From contig NZ_PQIG01000092.1 in NCBI RefSeq assembly GCF_012349115.1, forward strand, positions 1-64,000: a stretch of 64,000 nucleotides of DNA, read 5' to 3'. The notes beneath the pieces are model-generated. The model did not search any database. It was not told where the DNA came from and saw only the letters and a program-made list of their open reading frames with translations. Below, piece by piece: positions 52,504 to 60,948 of the stretch. This stretch comes from Rhizobium ruizarguesonis. Its GTDB lineage: Bacteria; Pseudomonadota; Alphaproteobacteria; Rhizobiales; Rhizobiaceae. Positions within the stretch are counted from its first letter, which is position 1. Each line of letters begins with the position of its first letter. The position numbers and the translations under genes were made by a program.

Positions 52504-52944
52504 TTACTTCACCGTGATGGCAATGCCGCTGAGATCGGCGTTGACTTGCAGGCCTACCTGCTTGCCTGAGAGCTCGAGTTGAGCGCCCTTATCATTGGTC
52601 ATGACGATCACCTGGGCCCCTTTGCCGACCGCGCCGCCACCGCCCGCCGCACCGTAGACCCCCGTCACATCTCGGGCGCGGCGAATGTGGCGAACGGCAC
52701 CATGGAAATAGGTCTTAGAAGCCCCGAAAGCGAGGCCGCCCGAGATGCCGCCGACAGAGATGGGATAGTGGCGACCATGGAAGGTCAGCGTGCCCTCGCC
52801 TCCAGAACCACCTACAAAGAAAGCGGCCTTGTAGACTGAGAAGCTGATCGTACCGCTGTCGGCATGCGCGGAGCCGGCGAAGCTGATTCCTGCTGCAGCG
52901 ACAACCGCAACCGCGACTGAACGAAATCCCGATGAAATCTTCAT
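52504..52944 (-). CDS. Exported hypothetical protein, 146 aa
   Basis: Signal peptide (MKISSGFRSVAVAVVAAAGI ending SAHA), then GTISFSVYKAAFFVGGSGGE and a glycine-rich second half (GVYGAAGGGGAVGKGAQVIV, SGKQVGLQVNADLSGIAITV). It resembles small DUF1134/YSC84-like periplasmic or surface proteins of rhizobia, which may bind lipids. GAGGAGA precedes the ATG at 52944. The longer upstream frame has no support. Confidence 0.72.
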   Translation of the reverse strand: MKISSGFRSVAVAVVAAAGISFAGSAHADSGTISFSVYKAAFFVGGSGGEGTLTFHGRHYPISVGGISGGLAFGASKTYFHGAVRHIRRARDVTGVYGAAGGGGAVGKGAQVIVMTNDKGAQLELSGKQVGLQVNADLSGIAITVK

Positions 52945-53217
52945 GAAGCGAGTCTCCTCAAAATCGAGGCTTACCCAGCCAGGAGGGAACATAAGCGTCA
53001 TGCCAAAGTCACTGCTGAAACAGTCTCGCCCGTCATTAGTTCCAAACACGCGGCCAGAATCCGGCTGCGAGAAGGCCGTCACAAAACGAGGCGGATGAGC
53101 AGGGCCGGTGGCAGCCAACGCCCGGCTGACTCGGGATTGCCGCACGAAATTTAGAGCCACGAAAGTGAGGGATGCGCAAAGGTACAAACATTTGACAACC
53201 GACAACCTTTGACGGTA

Positions 53218-53299
53218 CGCGTCGAGTCGGGAAAACGCCTCCTTGCGCTAGGAGGAACCATGCCCGATGCGGAGGCAGCTCCGCGCCGCCGGAGCACTG
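53218..53299 (+). pseudogene. vapB 3' relic (82-bp duplicate)
   Basis: Matches the last third of vapB (48401-48482) at 78 of 82 positions, encoding ESGKRLLALGGTMPDAEAAP. Neither the vapB start nor a vapC follows. It is a leftover of a second VapBC module or of a duplication. Confidence 0.75.
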
Positions 53300-53600
53300 A
53301 TGGTTATCGCGGAGAAAACGATCAATGTGTACATCATTCCTCGGCAGGAAGGCGCCCTCAATTAAATAGTAATACGGCCGGAGCCGGGATTGACAAGATG
53401 TTGCAGAGGTAATCACGAGGCTCAATAAAGTTGAGGAGTTGGTTTCGGAACGGCCGCCGTCGCTGCAAACGCAAAACGAGGAGTCGTTTTCGACCACTAT
53501 TGCCCGCCTTTGATGATATTCGAACCATCAATCCGTTCTTGAAAGTTCAGGGCCGGCCAAGATGCCAAGGCTGTGATCTTGCCCCTCCCCTGCGGTGAAA

Positions 53601-54005
53601 TCACTGAGCCGGTGAGATCAGCACGACAGTTGGGAAGTATGACCGGTATCGACCAACGTCTCGCGTTAACAGCGGAAGTTGCTGAACCGCGGCATGCGCG
53701 CCGATGAAGAAATCCGGCAAGACACCCGTTCGAGACCCACCGGCCCGGCGGTACCGCGTGAAGGCCTTTCCGGCAAGAAACAGCGCCGCCCGCGGAAACG
53801 GCGCGACGACCAGTCCCGCCTCGTCGATGAACGCGTCCAGTTCCTCGATGCGCTCATAGCGGACCGCAAGTTCGGCATAAACGACATCGTTAATCAGCAG
53901 CGGGCCGGCCAGATTGGCCGCTTCGGGTTGCTCAATCGACCAGTCAGCCCAAGTTCCGTCATTGGTCACGAGATCGAGCAGGACATTCGTCTCGATGAGC
54001 GTCAC
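53601..54005 (-). CDS. PIN-domain toxin (VapC type), partner of AbrB antitoxin
   Basis: A 134-residue PIN protein. MTLIETNVLLDLVTNDGTWA has Glu at the first acidic position where Asp is usual, YAELAVRYERIEEL supplies the second acid, and LPDFFIGAHAAVQQLPLLTR and DVGRY the rest. It overlaps the antitoxin by four bases. The first-residue change is seen in some PIN subfamilies, so activity is still likely. Confidence 0.82.
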   Translation of the reverse strand: MTLIETNVLLDLVTNDGTWADWSIEQPEAANLAGPLLINDVVYAELAVRYERIEELDAFIDEAGLVVAPFPRAALFLAGKAFTRYRRAGGSRTGVLPDFFIGAHAAVQQLPLLTRDVGRYRSYFPTVVLISPAQ

Positions 54006-54235
54006 ACGTCACCACGGGTGAGCGCCATGATCGCGTCGGTGTTGAGACCCTGTCCGGCGTGTCCCCGAAGCTTTTGAAAGCGGCTGGCGGGCTGCTTCCT
54101 GTCGGCTCTTGTCAGTATCACACTACCATCTGCAGTCCGATGAAAATCGACCTCGCTTCCGGGAACGATCCCGAGCAATTCTCGAACCGCTTTAGGGATG
54201 GTGACCTGCCCTTTCGCTGTGACTGTCGTGGTCAT
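54002..54235 (-). CDS. AbrB/MazE-type antitoxin
   Basis: A 77-residue swapped-hairpin antitoxin: MTTTVTAKGQVTIPKAVREL followed by GIVPGSEVDFHRTADGSVIL is the AbrB fold, and the C-terminal part FQKLRGHAGQGLNTDAIMAL binds the toxin. It starts 12 bp after an inverted repeat that is its probable operator. Confidence 0.88.
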   Translation of the reverse strand: MTTTVTAKGQVTIPKAVRELLGIVPGSEVDFHRTADGSVILTRADRKQPASRFQKLRGHAGQGLNTDAIMALTRGDV

Positions 54236-54246
54236 GCCAAAACCTC

Positions 54247-54274
54247 GTAATACCGCTTTGATATTAGGTATTAC
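54247..54274. promoter_or_regulatory. Inverted repeat operator of the AbrB-PIN module
   Basis: GTAATACC and GGTATTAC, exact reverse complements separated by 12 bp, lie just upstream of the antitoxin start. The layout fits autorepression by the AbrB-type protein. Confidence 0.65.
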
Positions 54275-54414
54275 TACCGGGGCTTGATCTCACGAAAGAT
54301 CGACGAGCGATGCCGCCCGAGTTTCTCGGCGATAATTTCGACGCTGATGCCGGCCGGCCGCCAGCGAGGGATATTGCAGCGGTCATCCGGGTCGATATGA
54401 GAGTAGGTGTGTCT
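54274..54414 (-). pseudogene. IS30-family transposase, N-terminal fragment
   Basis: The reading HIDPDDRCNIPRWRPAGISV then EIIAEKLGRHRSSIFREIK is the N-terminal helix-turn-helix of IS30 transposases. It stops at 54274 exactly at the toxin-antitoxin operator, so the rest of the element is lost. Confidence 0.72.
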
Positions 54415-54420
54415 CGTTGC

Positions 54421-54832
54421 GCTTTCCTTGCGAGCAATAACCCATTGGCATCTTTCGCAAGTCCACTTCAAACCCGAACCCATCCGGCTACATGATTGTG
54501 TGGCATATATCTTATGTTCCCCCGTGCGAGGATACCGAAAGCTCTCGGACACGCACCATGTCATGATGTCAGCGTGAAGCGATCCGTCGTCAAGCTAGAC
54601 GGAACTGTATCTGGCGGAGAAGGGAAGCTCGCGTTCCAATCGCGGTGGCGAGCTTGCAAGCTTGATCAAACGGCACGCGCACGTCACCGCGGCTAGGCCA
54701 ATCGCGCCGGCCCCCAAGATCACCTTCTTCGACGCATTACCTCAGAAACAAGTTTCGATCTTTGGCCTCGTGAGATAGACATTACAGGTCCATACGCGCG
54801 TGCTTCGACGCGTCAATCCCCGGAGTTGCCTC
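54421..54832. other. No recognisable gene
   Basis: About 400 bases upstream of the MFS gene with no supported coding region. It probably contains that gene's promoter. Confidence 0.45.
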
Positions 54833-56017
54833 ATGAAAATCGCGCCGCAGCAGCGGATCTATGTCTGCTTCTTCCTCTTCGCTGTGTCGCTCGGGGCGCT
54901 GCTGTCGAGGATGCCGGATTTGCAGGTTGCGCTTGGCGTCAACAAGTCCGAGCTTGGGTTGACACTGATAGGGGCTGCGATCGGCGCCTTGATTTCATTG
55001 ACTTTATCTTCGCCCTTAATCGCCCGGCTCGGCGCGCGTACGACGGCATTCATTACTGTTCTCGGCACGTCTGCGCTGCTGTCGCTGGTGCCGTGGATCG
55101 GTGCGGCGCCGGTCGTGTTCTGTGTGCTCTTCGTCGAGGGGCTGCTCGCCGGGGCGCTGGAGATCAATCTCAATGTTGAGATCGACCGCATCGAAGCGCA
55201 GCTAGGACGCGGCGTGATGAATAGGGCACATGGTTTCTGGAGCCTCGGCTTCTTCGCCACAGCACTTGTCTCATCGGTTGTCCGCCAAGCGGGCATTTCG
55301 ATGCAACTCCATCTCGCCGTGACCTTTGTCGCGGTTCTTGTCATCGGCATCTGGGCGATTTCCGGCATGCGGAATGCTCCGGCGCGGATCGCGTTGCATG
55401 AAGGCAAGGCACCGCTGGTAGCGCTTCCCACCTGGGGCCTAATGCCGCTCTGCGTGATCGGCATCGCGGCCTTTCTGGTCGAAGGTGCCGGGATCGACTG
55501 GTCGGCGATCTATATGCGCGATGTGTTTTCGGTCGAGCCCTTCCTTGGCGGAATGGGATTGACGCTCTTTACCTTCTGCATGGCGCTGGCGCGCCTGTTC
55601 GTCGATCCGCTGGTCGATCGGTTTGGCGCGCGGGCCGTCGCCACGATGTTGCTTGTTCTTTCGGCGATCGGCATCTGCGCCGTGTCGGGGGCGCCGCATC
55701 CCTTTGTCGCGCTGGCAGGCTTTGCCTTGATGGGCGCCGGCTGCAGCGCGGTCTATCCTCTCGCTGTCTCGGCGGCGGCCCAACGCACAGATCGCGCGGC
55801 GTATCTCAACGTCGCTGCCCTCGGTCAGATGAGCTTTGTCGTCTTTTTCCTGGCGCCGCCCCTGCTCGGTTTCATTGCCGAACATGCTGGCATCCGGACA
55901 TCCTATCTCGTCTGTCTTCCGCTGATCATTTACGCGCTCTTTTCGACCAAGGCGCTTGCTACGCGCCGGGCTGCCGGCGGAAGTTGCGCTGCGACTGCTC
56001 GGAGCGTCAACGGCTAA
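54833..56017 (+). CDS. MFS transporter (YbjJ-like)
   Basis: Twelve-segment major facilitator of 394 residues. It starts QQRIYVCFFLFAVSLGALLS, has RMPDLQVALGVNKSELGLTL in the first loop and HGFWSLGFFATALVSSVV in the fifth helix, patterns shared with YbjJ/FucP-like transporters. ATG at 54833 has CGGAG upstream. It stands alone on the plus strand; its substrate may be related to the convergent fucoside operon, but nothing in the sequence shows this. Confidence 0.85.
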   Translation: MKIAPQQRIYVCFFLFAVSLGALLSRMPDLQVALGVNKSELGLTLIGAAIGALISLTLSSPLIARLGARTTAFITVLGTSALLSLVPWIGAAPVVFCVLFVEGLLAGALEINLNVEIDRIEAQLGRGVMNRAHGFWSLGFFATALVSSVVRQAGISMQLHLAVTFVAVLVIGIWAISGMRNAPARIALHEGKAPLVALPTWGLMPLCVIGIAAFLVEGAGIDWSAIYMRDVFSVEPFLGGMGLTLFTFCMALARLFVDPLVDRFGARAVATMLLVLSAIGICAVSGAPHPFVALAGFALMGAGCSAVYPLAVSAAAQRTDRAAYLNVAALGQMSFVVFFLAPPLLGFIAEHAGIRTSYLVCLPLIIYALFSTKALATRRAAGGSCAATARSVNG

Positions 56018-56162
56018 CGGATTGCGCAGCCAGTTTCCGGGCGCGCGATTGGTTCAGCGAAAAGCCCGAACGAGCACTTGGTAGCGGCGTGCTCTCTCTC
56101 CCTAAGCAACACGGCTGGCGGGCTTGCAGCCCGATTTCCCGGCCTCGGAGATCTGCTGCGAA

Positions 56163-56345
56163 ATGCCTGTGCCCGCTCCGGAAAAGATCATCTGCGTCGG
56201 CGTGAACTTCCCCGACCGCAACGAAGAATACAAGGATGGGCAGGCAGCCCCTTCCAATTCCTCCCTGTTCATCCGCTTCCCGCACTCGTTTACCGGTCAC
56301 GGACGCGCTTCTGTCCCTCAGATATCCGCACAGGACGATGGCTGA
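56163..56345 (+). pseudogene. Fumarylacetoacetate hydrolase family, N-terminal fragment
   Basis: The frame reads PVPAPEKIICVGVNFPDRNE and then LFIRFPHSFTGHG, the start of the catalytic domain of FAH-family hydrolases. It goes off after RASVPQ, and no later part of the gene follows before the GH95 gene. Confidence 0.68.
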
Positions 56346-56372
56346 CGCCTATGCCGTGCAGTCGGCTGGAGG

Positions 56373-58643
56373 CTATCTGCTACCCGTCTTTCGCTTGGAA
56401 AACCCATCGATGGCGTCGAGCACAAGACGTTCACCGGCTCCCAGATCGACGTTCCATGTCCTTTGACCGAAACGAAGCTTCGCGATTGCAGCCCGAACTG
56501 CCGACAGCGTGACCATCGTCGGCATGCCGTTGCGCCAGTCAATATCCAGCAGCAGTCCACCGCGAACACGCAGACCGCGCAAAGACCCCGCCTGCCACGC
56601 GTCGGGTAACGCCGGCAGGAGATGAATTTCCCTCGGAGACGACTGAACCAGCATCTCCAGTATGCCGGCCGCGCCACCGAAATTCCCATCGATCTGGAAC
56701 GGGGGATGGGCGTCGAACATGTTGCTATAGGTCCGCTCGGGGGTAAGAAGAAGCTTCAGCACGTCAAAAGCATGATTGCCGTCTCGAAGCCGTGCCCACA
56801 GGTTAATGCGCCAGCCGATCCCCCATCCCGTCGCGTCGTCGCCGCGGATTTCGAGGGAGCGGCGAGCGGCGGCGGCAAGCTCCGGCGTGTCCTCCATATT
56901 GATCTGCCAGCTCGGATAGAGACCGTAGAGATGCGAGACGTGGCGGTGATGGATTTCGGGCGCCTGCATATCCCAATCTTCCAGCCATTCTTGCAACTGG
57001 CCAGCAGAGCCGATCCTGTCTGGCGGAATTCGAAGCAGGACGCGATCGACGTCCGCGACGAGATCGTCTTCGCCGGCCATGGAGGCTGCAAGGGGACGAA
57101 GCAGCCCCAGAAAGTCCCGGATGAGCTGGCGGTCCATTGCCGGACCGGCGCAGATCGACGCGTCGTGCGGATGGACGTTTTCGGGAGACAGAGAAGGGTT
57201 CGTCACCAGATAGTCCGTACCTGGAAGCGGAACCAGGACATCGAAGAGGAATTGCGCGGCCCCTTTCGCAACAGGAAACAGCCTACGCCGCATCGCCTCC
57301 GGGTCATCGAGGTAGTTGCACAGATCAAGCAGTTGCGCCGTCAGCCAGACGCCGCCTGTCGGCCAGAGGCCCCATTTGGCGCCGTCGATCGGTCCCGCGG
57401 CTCGCCAAAGGTCGGTGTTATGGTGCATCACCCAACCACGAGCGCGATAATGCCTGTGGGCGACCACGCTGCCCGGCTCGGCTAGCTCCTCCACCATCGC
57501 GACAAGCGGCTGAATACACTCGGCCAGATTGGCGGGCGCCGGCAACCAGTAGTTCATTTGGAGATTGATGTTGGCGGTATATTTGCTGCCCCAGGGCGGA
57601 TCGGTTTCTGCATTCCAGATGCCCTGGAGATTGGCGGGCTGGGTACCGGGACGCGACGAGGCAATCATCAGATAGCGGGCGAACTGCACATAAAGCGCAG
57701 CCAATGCGGGATCCTTGCCGCTGGCGAAGTCAGCGATGCGGCGATCGGTCGGCAGGGATGCCGCCGCAGTCGAGCCGAGATCGATGGCGAAGGCACGGAA
57801 TAGTCTTTGATGTTCTTTGATATGATCGCGACGCATCGGCGCGAAACCACGGTGATGGGCCTGCCCAAGCCTCGCGGCGATGTCAGCATCGGGAGTTCCC
57901 GACACGTCGTCATACCGCTTGAGGCTTGTTGCGGCATCGAGGAGGAGCAGCACCTCGTCGGCTGCTTCGACCAACAGTGCTTCGGCCGACCTGCCGACCA
58001 CTCCGCCGATGTTGATGAGCCTAATGCCGAAGGCGAAGTGCAGCGCAGCGGCAATGCCGGACTCCGGTTTTCCGGTCCCGGAAAAAATCAGTGAACCCTC
58101 GCTGCCACTCACCTCCCCGCGCTGAGGGCTGTTCAGCCATATTCGGCAATTGATCGCAGCCTTCCGGTTGGCCGAGAGCCGCAAAACCAGCACGCCGTCG
58201 ACCGGTGATATGAAGGCTTCGCGCAGAAAGGCGACGCCGTCCGCAACATAGGACACGGTCGCCGTTGCGGTTTCGAGATCGAGCGCGCGGCGATAGTGCG
58301 AGACGCCTTTGGCGTGAGCAAATTCAATGTGGAGATCGCCGACCGGCTGGTAGGACATCTGCTTGATCGGCTGGGCCATCAGGTATCTTTCGGCCATCGC
58401 CTCGGCTTCCGCGTAACGGCCGTCGAAGACCAGCTGCCGGACCGTTTCCAGATGTCTGAAAGCATCCGGATTGACCGGCTGATAAGGGCCGCCGGCCCAG
58501 AAGGTGGATTCATTGATCTGCAGCCGCTCGCAAAGCGGGTCGCCGAAAACCATCGCCCCGAGCCGACCATTGCCGAGCGGCAATGCATCCGTCCACAGCC
58601 GGGCCGGAGCATCGTACCAGAGAAGATTGTCTGCCATGGTCAC
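56373..58643 (-). CDS. Glycoside hydrolase family 95 (alpha-L-fucosidase type)
   Basis: A 756-residue GH95 enzyme. The N-terminal beta domain begins LWYDAPARLWTDALPLGNGRLG with LQINESTFWAGGPYQPVNPD, and the helical barrel has NLQGIWNAETDPPWGSKYTA, NINLQMNYWLPAPANLAE (conserved active-site Asn region), WVMHHNTDLWRAAGPIDGAK and NMFDAHPPFQIDGNFGGAAG. GH95 enzymes release alpha-1,2-linked L-fucose or L-galactose from glycans. There is no signal peptide, so it acts in the cytoplasm on imported oligosaccharides. A GTG at 58643 overlaps the ATPase stop. Confidence 0.9.
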   Translation of the reverse strand: MTMADNLLWYDAPARLWTDALPLGNGRLGAMVFGDPLCERLQINESTFWAGGPYQPVNPDAFRHLETVRQLVFDGRYAEAEAMAERYLMAQPIKQMSYQPVGDLHIEFAHAKGVSHYRRALDLETATATVSYVADGVAFLREAFISPVDGVLVLRLSANRKAAINCRIWLNSPQRGEVSGSEGSLIFSGTGKPESGIAAALHFAFGIRLINIGGVVGRSAEALLVEAADEVLLLLDAATSLKRYDDVSGTPDADIAARLGQAHHRGFAPMRRDHIKEHQRLFRAFAIDLGSTAAASLPTDRRIADFASGKDPALAALYVQFARYLMIASSRPGTQPANLQGIWNAETDPPWGSKYTANINLQMNYWLPAPANLAECIQPLVAMVEELAEPGSVVAHRHYRARGWVMHHNTDLWRAAGPIDGAKWGLWPTGGVWLTAQLLDLCNYLDDPEAMRRRLFPVAKGAAQFLFDVLVPLPGTDYLVTNPSLSPENVHPHDASICAGPAMDRQLIRDFLGLLRPLAASMAGEDDLVADVDRVLLRIPPDRIGSAGQLQEWLEDWDMQAPEIHHRHVSHLYGLYPSWQINMEDTPELAAAARRSLEIRGDDATGWGIGWRINLWARLRDGNHAFDVLKLLLTPERTYSNMFDAHPPFQIDGNFGGAAGILEMLVQSSPREIHLLPALPDAWQAGSLRGLRVRGGLLLDIDWRNGMPTMVTLSAVRAAIAKLRFGQRTWNVDLGAGERLVLDAIDGFSKRKTGSR

Positions 58644-59737
58644 GCCGCCGAAATGCCGTTTGCCCGCCGGGCTTCGCGAATTCGCTGGCCGTCTGCGCCG
58701 AAGAGCAGCGCTCTGCTTGCAGGAAAACCGGCTGTGACGGTGTCTCCAGGGCGACGGGCCGTCTCGGAGCGATCCTCGACGATCACCGGTTGCCCCGAAT
58801 TCGCCGTGCCGTAAATGAAGCGAGTTCCGCCGAGGTTCTCAACCACATCAACCTTAAGATCGATCGCGCCACCGGCGTCGTCACGTCCGACGAAATGTTC
58901 CGGCCGAATACCGAGTTTGATCGGAATGTCGCCCGCCGCATGCACGGGACCAAGCCAGAAGACCGCACCGCATTCGAGCCTGACCAGGCCATCAGCTCCG
59001 AGCGTTCCATCCAGGAAATTCATCCGCGGCGAGCCGATGAAACCGGCAACGAAGAGATTGTCCGGATCTGCATAAAGCGTGTCTGGAGTGCCTATCTGCT
59101 CGATCTTGCCCGCTCGCATCACGACAATCTTGTCGGCAAGCGTCATCGCTTCCGTCTGATCGTGGGTGACATAGATCATCGTTGCGCCGATGCGGCGATG
59201 CAGCTTGGCAATCTCCACGCGCATAGAGACCCTGAGCTCTGCGTCAAGGTTCGACAACGGCTCATCGAACAGGAAGACGGCCGGGTTGCGCACGATCGCG
59301 CGGCCAATGGCGACACGCTGGCGCTGGCCGCCCGAAAGTTGCGCGGGCTTGCGCTTCATCAGCGGCTCAATCTGCAGCGTCGTCGCGGCGGCAGCGACAT
59401 TGCGCTCGATCTCGGCCTTGCCCATGCCAGCCATACGCAGCGAGAAGCCGATATTCTGCTCGACGGTCATGTGCGGATAGAGGGCGTAGTTCTGGAAGAC
59501 CATCGCAACGCCGCGCTCGATCGGGTCAGCGTCGTTCATGCGCCGGCCGTCGATCTGCAGTTCTCCAGCGGTGATCTTTTCGAGACCGGCGATCATCCGC
59601 AGCAAGGTGGATTTCCCGCAGCCGGAGGGACCGACGAAGACCGTGAAGGAGCCGTCCTCGATGCTCAGATTGAGGTTGCCGATCGCCTGGAAGCTTCCGT
59701 AGGACTTGTCTATATGCTGCAATTCTACGCTGGCCAA
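58640..59737 (-). CDS. ugpC: CUT1 ABC transporter ATP-binding protein (UgpC/MsmK type)
   Basis: Sugar-importer ATPase of 365 residues with Walker A GPSGCGKST, signature LSGGQRQR, Walker B VFLFDEPLSNLD, H-loop YVTHDQ and a C-terminal regulatory TOBE domain (IPIKLGIRPEHF). It energises the two permeases encoded upstream in the same operon. It is translationally coupled to the GH95 gene. Confidence 0.92.
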   Translation of the reverse strand: MASVELQHIDKSYGSFQAIGNLNLSIEDGSFTVFVGPSGCGKSTLLRMIAGLEKITAGELQIDGRRMNDADPIERGVAMVFQNYALYPHMTVEQNIGFSLRMAGMGKAEIERNVAAAATTLQIEPLMKRKPAQLSGGQRQRVAIGRAIVRNPAVFLFDEPLSNLDAELRVSMRVEIAKLHRRIGATMIYVTHDQTEAMTLADKIVVMRAGKIEQIGTPDTLYADPDNLFVAGFIGSPRMNFLDGTLGADGLVRLECGAVFWLGPVHAAGDIPIKLGIRPEHFVGRDDAGGAIDLKVDVVENLGGTRFIYGTANSGQPVIVEDRSETARRPGDTVTAGFPASRALLFGADGQRIREARRANGISAA

Positions 59738-59773
59738 AGCTTCCTCCCTTTAATCCTTTGGCGGACAGACGCG

Positions 59774-60808
59774 TCAGTTGATCCGCCGCGTCGAGCCTCG
59801 CAGGATGATATCGCATTCGAGAATGACGCTGCGCGTCGCGTCGCCAGACGGTTCTGTCAGGCGTTCCACGAGAATGTCAGTGATCGTTTCGGCAATGCTT
59901 GCCACCGGCTGGGCAACGGCGGTGATGCCGGCTTCATAGAGGCGGAAGATGGCCACGTCGTCGAAGCTTGCAAGCGAGATATCCTCGGGCACATGCCGGC
60001 CGTTTTCCTTCAGCCAGCTGAGCGCCCCGACTGCCATGCCGTAATTGGCGGAAAAGATTGCAGTCGGCGGGGTTTCGAGTGACATCAGCCGCTTGGTGGC
60101 CTCGTAACCTCCGTCCATGCGCCAGTTGCCGCGGGCAGCAAGGGCCGGATCGATTGTTATATCTCTGTCACGTAGCGCCTGCTCGTAGCCAGCAAGCCGC
60201 TCTATACCCGAAGAGTTGCGCGGGTCGCCGGTCAGGATGCCGATGCGGCTATGGCCGAGGTCGATCAGGTGGCTGACGATGCGATGGCTTGCGCGCTGGT
60301 TCTCGACCATCACCCGGTCGGCGGCCAGGCCGCGGACGTCATTGTTGTAGAAGATGATCGGAATGTCGTGCTTGATCAGGTCGTCGACGCGATCATAAAC
60401 CTCCGCGGTACCATCCATGACCAGCGCATCGACACGCTGCGCCGCGAAGAAATCCAGCGCCTCGGCAACCACGCGAGGATCTCCGCCGTGGCAGTAGGTC
60501 AAAAGTGCGCGTCCGGTCTGGCGCACCGAATGGGCAAGGTGCTCGAGCATACGCGCGTGGAATTCGTCGAAAGTCGGTACCAGGAAGCCGATCATATGTG
60601 TGAGGTCGGTGCGGATCGAGGCGGCAGCGGCATTGCGCCGATAGCCGAGATCCTGGATCGCCCGCTCGATCTGCTCACGATTTGACCGCCGAATGGTCTG
60701 GCCGTTGATATATCGGGACACGGTGCCAACAGCGACGTTTGCCATCCTGGCAACATCGATAATCGTGGCTCCCCGCCTCCTTCCGGCCGTTTGGTCCGTC
60801 TGTCGCAT
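59774..60808 (-). CDS. LacI-family transcriptional regulator
   Basis: A 344-residue repressor. Its HTH reads TIIDVARMANVAVGTVSRYI followed by the hinge region, and the periplasmic-binding-like effector domain contains MIGFLVPTFDEFHARMLEHL, HLIDLGHSRIGILTGDPRNS and DISLASFDDVAIFRLYEAGI. ATG at 60808 follows CAGGAG; the longer frame upstream is not supported. Lying inside the operon, it probably represses the operon until a fucoside or fucose derivative binds. Confidence 0.9.
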   Translation of the reverse strand: MRQTDQTAGRRRGATIIDVARMANVAVGTVSRYINGQTIRRSNREQIERAIQDLGYRRNAAAASIRTDLTHMIGFLVPTFDEFHARMLEHLAHSVRQTGRALLTYCHGGDPRVVAEALDFFAAQRVDALVMDGTAEVYDRVDDLIKHDIPIIFYNNDVRGLAADRVMVENQRASHRIVSHLIDLGHSRIGILTGDPRNSSGIERLAGYEQALRDRDITIDPALAARGNWRMDGGYEATKRLMSLETPPTAIFSANYGMAVGALSWLKENGRHVPEDISLASFDDVAIFRLYEAGITAVAQPVASIAETITDILVERLTEPSGDATRSVILECDIILRGSTRRIN

Positions 60809-60948
60809 GTCGAGTGGGCTCCTGCACGCATTTAGGGGGAATGGTGCCTGGTCAGGCACTTTTCCGTCGTATAGCCCAGCGCCCCGCTGCCCACCAGTAG
60901 CGCCGGCAGCAAGAGCAACGTCCAACGGTCCCATCACTTGCACCTGCA

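Noticed and set aside
58583..60082. Plus-strand open frame of 499 codons
   Set aside because: Antisense to the UgpC-type ATPase and LacI regulator genes.
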